The translations under genes and the position numbers were made by a program. A DNA stretch of 64,000 bases, taken from the NCBI GenBank assembly GCA_963920705.1, contig OY987232.1, positions 2,666,001-2,730,000 on the forward strand. The letters run 5' to 3'. Below the pieces are notes generated by a model. The model saw only the letters and a list, made by a program, of their open reading frames with translations, made no database searches and was not told the DNA's origin. This DNA comes from Odiellus spinosus (Eukaryota; Arthropoda; Arachnida; Opiliones; Phalangiidae). Of the stretch, positions 62,801-64,000 are shown in pieces; the stretch's first letter is position 1; every line of letters starts with the position of its first letter.

Positions 62801-64000
62801 TTAGGGAATTTGTGAATCTATACTTGGGAAATTTGTGAATCTATACTTGGGAAATTTGTTTATCTATACTTGAGAAATTTGTGGATCTATACTTGGGAAA
62901 TTTGTGGATCTATACTTAGGGAATTTGTGAATCTATACTTGGAAAATTTGTGAATCTATACTTGGGAAATTTGTGGATCTATACTTGGGAAATTTGTGTA
63001 TCTATACTTGGGAAATTTGTGAATCTATATTTGGAAAATTTGTGAATCTATATTTGGGAAATTTGTGAATCTATATTTGGGAAATTTGTGAATCTATATT
63101 TGGGAAATTTGTGAATCTATACTTGGGAAATTTGTGAATCTATACTTGGGGAATTTGTGAATTTATACTTGGTGAATTTGTGAATCTGTACTTGGGAAAT
63201 TTGTGAATTTAAACTTGGGAAATTTGTGCATTTAAACTTGGGAAATTTGTGCATCTATACTTGGGAAATTTGTGGATCTATACTTGGGAAATTTGTGGAT
63301 CTATACTTGGGAAATTTGTGAATCTATACTTGGAAAATTTGTGAATCTATCCTTATGAAATTTGTGAATCTATACTTGGGAAATTTATGAGTCTATACTT
63401 GGTAAATTTGTGAATCTATGCTTGGGAAATTTGTGAATCTATATTTGGAAAATTTGTGAATCTATATTTGGGAAATTTGTGAATCTATACTTGGGAAATT
63501 TGTGAATCTATATTTGGGAAATTTGTGAATCTATACTTGGGAAATTTGTGAATCTATACTTGGGAAATTTGAGGATCTATACTTGGGAAATTTGAGGATC
63601 TATACTTGGGAAATTTGTGGATCTATACTTGGGAAATTTTTGGATCTATACTTGGGGAATTTGTGAATCTATACTTGGTGAATTTGTGAATCTGTACTTG
63701 GGAAATTTGTGAATTTAAACTTGGGAAATTTGTGCATCTATACTTGGGAAATTTGTGCATCTATACTTGGGAAATTTGTGGATCTATACTTGGGAAATTT
63801 GTGTATCTATACTTGGGAAATTTGTGGATCTATACTTGGGAAATTTGTGAATCTATACTTGGAAAATTTGTGAATCTATACTTGGGAAATTTGTGGATCT
63901 ATACTTGGGAAATTTGTGTATCTATACTTGGGAAATTTGTGTATCTATACTTGGGAAATTTGTGAATTTATACTTGGGAAATTTGTGCATCTATACTTGG
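59880..64000 (+). repeat. expanding module family with GAATTTAAAC marker
   Basis: A module containing CTTGGTGAA, GAATCTGTAC and GAATTTAAAC monomers followed by two GTGCATC monomers begins near 59,940, 60,975, 62,215 and 63,710 (spacings of about 1,035, 1,241 and 1,494 bp). Related copies lie near 54,500, 55,970, 60,580 and 63,170. Unequal spacings show insertion of whole sub-blocks between copies. It runs off the window edge. Confidence 0.7.

Larger units (their letters stand above)
53594..64000 (+). repeat. 23-bp satellite array, right part
   Basis: The same 23-bp satellite resumes directly after the retrotransposon tail in the same orientation, about 450 monomers, and continues past the window edge. 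It shares with the 41.5-48.6 kb part of the left array the ordered variants CCTTATGAAA, then ATGAGTC, then CTTGGTAAA, so the two sides were one array before the insertion. It is enriched in GTGTATC and GAGGATC monomers and in a marker series CTTGGTGAA, GAATCTGTAC, GAATTTAAAC that I did not see in the left array. No gene or unique sequence is visible. Confidence 0.97.

Noticed and set aside
1-64000. CRISPR-like array (repeats of about 23 bp)
   Set aside because: The repeats are directly adjacent with no unique spacers, there are no cas genes, and the context is eukaryotic.
1-64000. GGGAAATTT as an NF-kB-like or other transcription-factor site; TATAC as a TATA box
   Set aside because: These are parts of the monomer repeated thousands of times. 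The match is short and non-specific, and there is no adjacent gene to regulate.

Overview
This window is almost entirely one satellite DNA array, interrupted by a single non-LTR retrotransposon. The array monomer is 23 bp (AATCTATACTT followed by GGGAAATTTGTG, about 30% GC). It runs head-to-tail in one orientation from position 1 to about 48,831 and again from about 53,594 to 64,000, leaving the window at both edges. That is about 59.2 kb, or roughly 2,575 monomers by arithmetic. I see no inverted segment, no host gene, no tRNA or rRNA, and no CRISPR array. The many short open frames in the array come from the repeat itself: three monomers (69 bp) equal 23 codons, none of the frames I checked starts at ATG, and they persist only where GTGGATC monomers replace the TGA-containing GTGAATC type.

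The array is hierarchical. Recognisable monomer variants recur in fixed order. Blocks of about 484, 554, 922-944, 1,060, 1,286, 1,426, 2,598 and 2,802 bp repeat in tandem, and other blocks recur 4.7 kb or 8.3-8.5 kb apart. This is the pattern expected of repeated unequal exchange or segmental amplification. Variant usage changes along the window, roughly 1-18 kb, 20-41 kb and 41-64 kb. The retrotransposon lies inside the last of these domains.

The retrotransposon (about 48,832-53,593, + strand, 4.76 kb) has the layout of the CR1/L2 group. ORF1 (454 aa from its first ATG) has a C4HC3 PHD-type zinc finger, a probable coiled coil and an RRM-like/C-terminal nucleic-acid-binding region. ORF2 (1,021 aa from its first ATG) has an apurinic-type endonuclease and a reverse transcriptase with its main catalytic motifs present. 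The element ends in a short GATA/ATAA-repeat tail. Two details stand out. First, a canonical -1 slippery heptamer A_AAA_AAC sits in frame immediately before the ORF1 stop and leads straight into the ORF2 frame, which is open across the whole junction. Second, the ORF2 C-terminus appears to have shifted frame near 53,358, so the family-typical ending lies in another frame with a stop at 53,420-53,422.

The source is a eukaryote, very probably an animal. A CR1-like element with a PHD-finger ORF1 and a long simple satellite fits an invertebrate. The RT style resembles flatworm CR1-like elements, but that is a weak impression, not an identification. The array could be centromeric, pericentromeric or other heterochromatin; the sequence alone does not decide.
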